Assembly (NCBI RefSeq): GCF_963924675.1
Contig: NW_027077404.1
Span: 1-64,000 of the forward strand
Origin: Phocoena phocoena
Lineage: Eukaryota; Chordata; Mammalia; Artiodactyla; Phocoenidae
DNA: 64,000 nt
Direction: 5' to 3'
Part shown: in pieces, positions 61,156 to 64,000 of the stretch
Numbering within the stretch: the first letter of the stretch is position 1
Layout of the letters: each line of letters starts with the position of its first letter
Made by a program: the position numbers and the translations under genes
Notes under the pieces: model-generated
What the model was told of the DNA's origin: nothing
The model's database searches: none
The model's input: only the letters and a program-made list of their open reading frames with translations

Positions 61156-62907
61156 CACCGTGTTATGGGGAAATGATTTAAAATGCATCTCAGTTTTCGT
61201 ATCCTGGTCCTCGGGTTCACCATTCCAGATGATTTACTAACAGTCTCCCTGCTTGGAGAGTCAGTGCCTTTAACCTCCTGTTTGGCACAGCTTGCAATTT
61301 CTGTGCAAGATGAACAGGAATAGGGAGAACCAATGAGAGACTAGCTGTAGGTGTCTGCACGGGCAAATGTAACGCTCATTTCCCACCAGGAAGAGGAATT
61401 TACCAAAGGCTCAGCATGCCCTGCCCGAAACAGATTAGGGCCTGAAGCAATCCTGCGGTTTTGTGCCCAGTTCACAAGAAAGCGAGTTGAAGAAAGGAGC
61501 TCAGGGGCACTGTAATTCACAAACCTGCAGAGTTATAAATGACAGCTATCCTCCAAAAATATATTGAAGTAAGCCTGCGAAGGGGACTTGAAAGCGGGGC
61601 AGAATTTCAGGAAAACGATTGCAGGGGGTAGACTGGAATTGCCCTGAAAGCATAGGAAAAGAGGCAGAACGTCGACAATGATGCACTTGGCCAAAAAGGG
61701 CATATGCGTTTTTTCCTGAATATATTCAGGAAAAAACGCATACGCCCTTTTTGGCCAACCAAGCAAGCCTGTAAAGGAAATCTGCACTACAATGAAGTCT
61801 CACTGCCCCCCCCCCCGGGCAAGAGGGCCATCTGAAAAAAGTGTAAAATCCAGAAAGGTAGGACAGGATATGGAGAACAGGGAGCCTTGTTATGCTGATT
61901 GGCAGGATGTAAATTGCCAGCAGCCAGCCTGGAGAAGTGTATGGTGTTTCCTGAAACACATAAGAAACAAAGCAACACAGTCTATGGCACTTCCACTTAT
62001 GGTCCTATAGCTTACGGAAATTAAAATCAAAAACAGACAGCCACCCCAATATTTGGGACGGCTGTGTTCACAAGAAGCTCGTCTACAGTAACAGGTAAAT
62101 ATCCCAGAAAGCAAAATATGGATAAAGAAGTTGTGGCACGTACGTACAATGCAATATCACTCAGCAATGAAATCTGTGTCATCAGGCCCGTAGCGGCATA
62201 GTGAGTGGATGCAGGTACGGTGATTCTACGTGAACTACGTCACACAGAAAAAGAAACATCATAAGATATCACTAATACACGGAATGTAAACTTGACTACA
62301 CATGAACTGAATTACAAAACAGAACAGGGTCTCAAATTTAGAAAACCAACTAGTGCTTGCTTATGGGGAAAGGTGCGTTGGGGTGCTTCATAAAACCAGA
62401 GACTGAAATTAGCACAGATAACTTTCCATAAGCCAAATATGTAATAGACAAGACCTACTCCTTGCTCAACGAAATGGACCCAACACCACATATTCAACGC
62501 CTAGGAATATACCTGACTAGGAAGAATCTTAAAACCCATGGATATATATGTCTCCGTAAGAGAATCAAGCGTGTGTACAGTGGCATAAACGCAGCAGTGA
62601 AAATCCGATAAATCCCATTATCAAAATAAATTTCAAAAAAAAATCATAAAGACAGTGAAATAGAGAGCAATTCTTAAATAATTCACTCAGGGCATGTGAT
62701 GCAACCGGGATTTAACACATCTACACCCAGAGCTGGTTGAGACATAAGGCTGGACACTTCAGGCTGATAGCATTGGTGAGTTTCGGTGAGCAAATGCAGA
62801 CCCTTTGAAGTCATACTGCATGGTACCCATTCCATGGGTCCCAACTCTCCAGGTTCAAGGGATTCTTCCTCCAGCTAAAACATGCATGGGAAACCAAGAG
62901 TACCGTC
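61156..62907 (+). repeat. Satellite monomer 36, type A1, 1,752 bp
   Basis: The C-run is expanded from 6 to 11 bases at 61806-61816, 48 bp after the palindrome. Palindrome 61687-61758 has the 'gggcatatgcg' left-arm mismatch, otherwise seen only in monomers 19, 23 and 27. Private change: 'acagtggcataaac' near 62577. LINE-1 relic about 61767-62643. Confidence 0.94.
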
Positions 62908-64000
62908 CACCATGCGATTGGGAAATGATTTAAAATGCATCTCAGTTTTCGTATCCTGGTCCACGGGTTCACCATTCCAGATGCTTTACTAACACTCTCC
63001 CCGCTTGGAGAGTCAGTGCTTTTAACCTCCTCTTTGGCACAGCTTGCAATTTCTGTGCAAAATGAACAGGAATAGGGAGAACCAATGAGAGACTAGCTGT
63101 AGGTGTCTGCACGGGCAAATGTAACGCTCATTTCCCACCAGGAAGAGGAATTAACCAAAGGCTCAGCGTGCCCTGCCGGAAACAGATTAGGGCCTGAAGC
63201 AATCCTGCGGTTTTGTGCCCAGCTCACAAGAAAGCGAGTTGAAGAAAGGAGCTCAGGGGCACTGTAATTCACAAACCTGCAGAGTTATAAATGACAGCTA
63301 TCCTCCAAAAATATATTGAAGTAAGCCTGCGAAGGGGAGTTGAAAGCGGGGCAGAATTTCAGGAAAACGATTGCAGGGGGTAGACTGGAATTGCCCTGAA
63401 AGCATAGGAAAAGAGGCAGAACGTCGACAATGATGCACTTGGCCAAAAAGGGCGTATGCGTTTTTTCCTGAATATATTCAGGAAAAAACGCATACGCCCT
63501 TTTTGGCCAACCAAGCAAGCCTGTAAATGAAATCTGCACTACAATGAAGTCTCACTGCCCCCCTGGCAAAAGGGCCATCTGAAAAAAGTGTAAAATCCAG
63601 AAAGGTAGGACAGGATATGGAGAACAGGGAGCCTTGTTATGCTGATTGGCAGGATGTAAATTGCCAGCAGCCACCCTGGAGAAGTGTATGGTGTTTCCTG
63701 AAACACGAAAGAAACAAAGCAACACAGCCTATGGCACTTCCACTTATGGTCCTATAGCTTACGGAAATTAACATCAAAAACAGACAGCCACCCCAATATT
63801 TGAGACGGCTGTGTTCACAAGAAGCTCGTCTACAGTATCAGGTAAATATCCCAGAAAGCAAAAAATGGATAAAGAACTTGTGGCACGTACGTACAATGCA
63901 ATATCACTCAGCAATGAAATCTGTGTCATCAGGCCCATAGCGGCATAGTGAGTGGATGCAGGTACGGTGATTCTACGTGAACTACGTCACACAGAAAAAG
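62908..64000 (+). repeat. Satellite monomer 37, type B2, cut off by the window end
   Basis: The first 1,093 bp of a B2 unit. Palindrome 63439-63510 is perfect; the LINE-1 relic begins about 63519 and runs off the window. Private changes: 'agtaccgtccaccatgcg', 'ggtccacgggttc', 'cagtgcttttaacc', 'aattaacatcaaaaac'. The array clearly continues past the window. Confidence 0.94.

Larger units (their letters stand above)
1..64000 (+). repeat. Tandem satellite array, 1,747-bp unit, probable common cetacean satellite
   Basis: Thirty-six complete units and one partial unit follow head to tail with no interruption, inversion or foreign insertion. Unit length is 1,747 bp in most copies. Exceptions are 1,746 (33194 and 55912 copies), 1,751 (38434 and 45426), 1,749 (57658 and 59407) and 1,752 (61156). 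Copies differ mainly by single bases. The phase used here begins at 'cacc', an arbitrary choice. For a unit starting at S, the palindrome lies at about S+531 to S+602 and the LINE-1 relic at about S+611 to S+1482. The tandem nature is seen directly. The cetacean assignment rests on the LINE-1-derived content and the remembered unit length of the common cetacean satellite, and is less certain. Such satellites lie in constitutive heterochromatin; nothing here shows a cellular function. Confidence 0.97.

Noticed and set aside
1..64000. CRISPR array or defence-system repeat cluster
   Set aside because: Repeats are ~1.75 kb long, contiguous and without unique spacers, contain a LINE-1 relic, and have no associated genes.

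Overview
The whole window is one uninterrupted block of satellite DNA: 36 complete head-to-tail copies and one partial copy (37 monomers) of a unit about 1,747 bp long, all in the same orientation. I see no functional protein-coding gene, tRNA, rRNA, CRISPR array or unique single-copy sequence. Every open reading frame recurs with the satellite period and is a by-product of the repeat.

The likely host is a whale. About half of each unit (roughly 612-1483 of the first copy) is an old, decayed 3' end of a LINE-1 retrotransposon in + orientation. It contains the C-terminal ORF2p motifs, the 3' untranslated region and a remnant A-rich tail, and it resembles the LINE-1 3' ends of even-toed ungulates and whales. 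A LINE-1-based heterochromatic satellite with a unit near 1.75 kb is, from memory, the 'common cetacean satellite' of Arnason and colleagues, whose LINE-1 origin was reported by Kapitonov and colleagues in 1998. Dolphins are remembered as having a shorter unit (about 1.58 kb), so a non-delphinid cetacean is favoured. This is recall plus pattern matching, not a database result.

Unit layout, phased at 'cacc': +1 to +531 is unrecognised sequence; +532 to +603 is a 72-bp inverted repeat with no spacer, perfect in 25 of 37 copies; about +612 to +1483 is the LINE-1 relic; +1484 to +1747 is more unrecognised sequence. The part left of the palindrome has three main alleles (A, B, C) and the part right of it has three (1, 2, 3). 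Most of the array alternates A1 and B2 units, a dimeric higher-order repeat of 3,494 bp.

The dimer is overprinted by larger events. 1 to about 6,110 recurs at 8,736 to about 14,845 (five-monomer shift, 8,735 bp). 27,953-48,923 holds three rounds of a four-monomer unit of about 6.99 kb, the last two nearly identical. 56.4-60.0 kb holds a 1,749-bp single-monomer duplication whose ends both fall at the palindrome. Several mosaic monomers (B1, A2 and patchwork units) mark unequal exchange or gene conversion.

The observations most worth following up are the palindrome and the signs that recombination has occurred at or near it.
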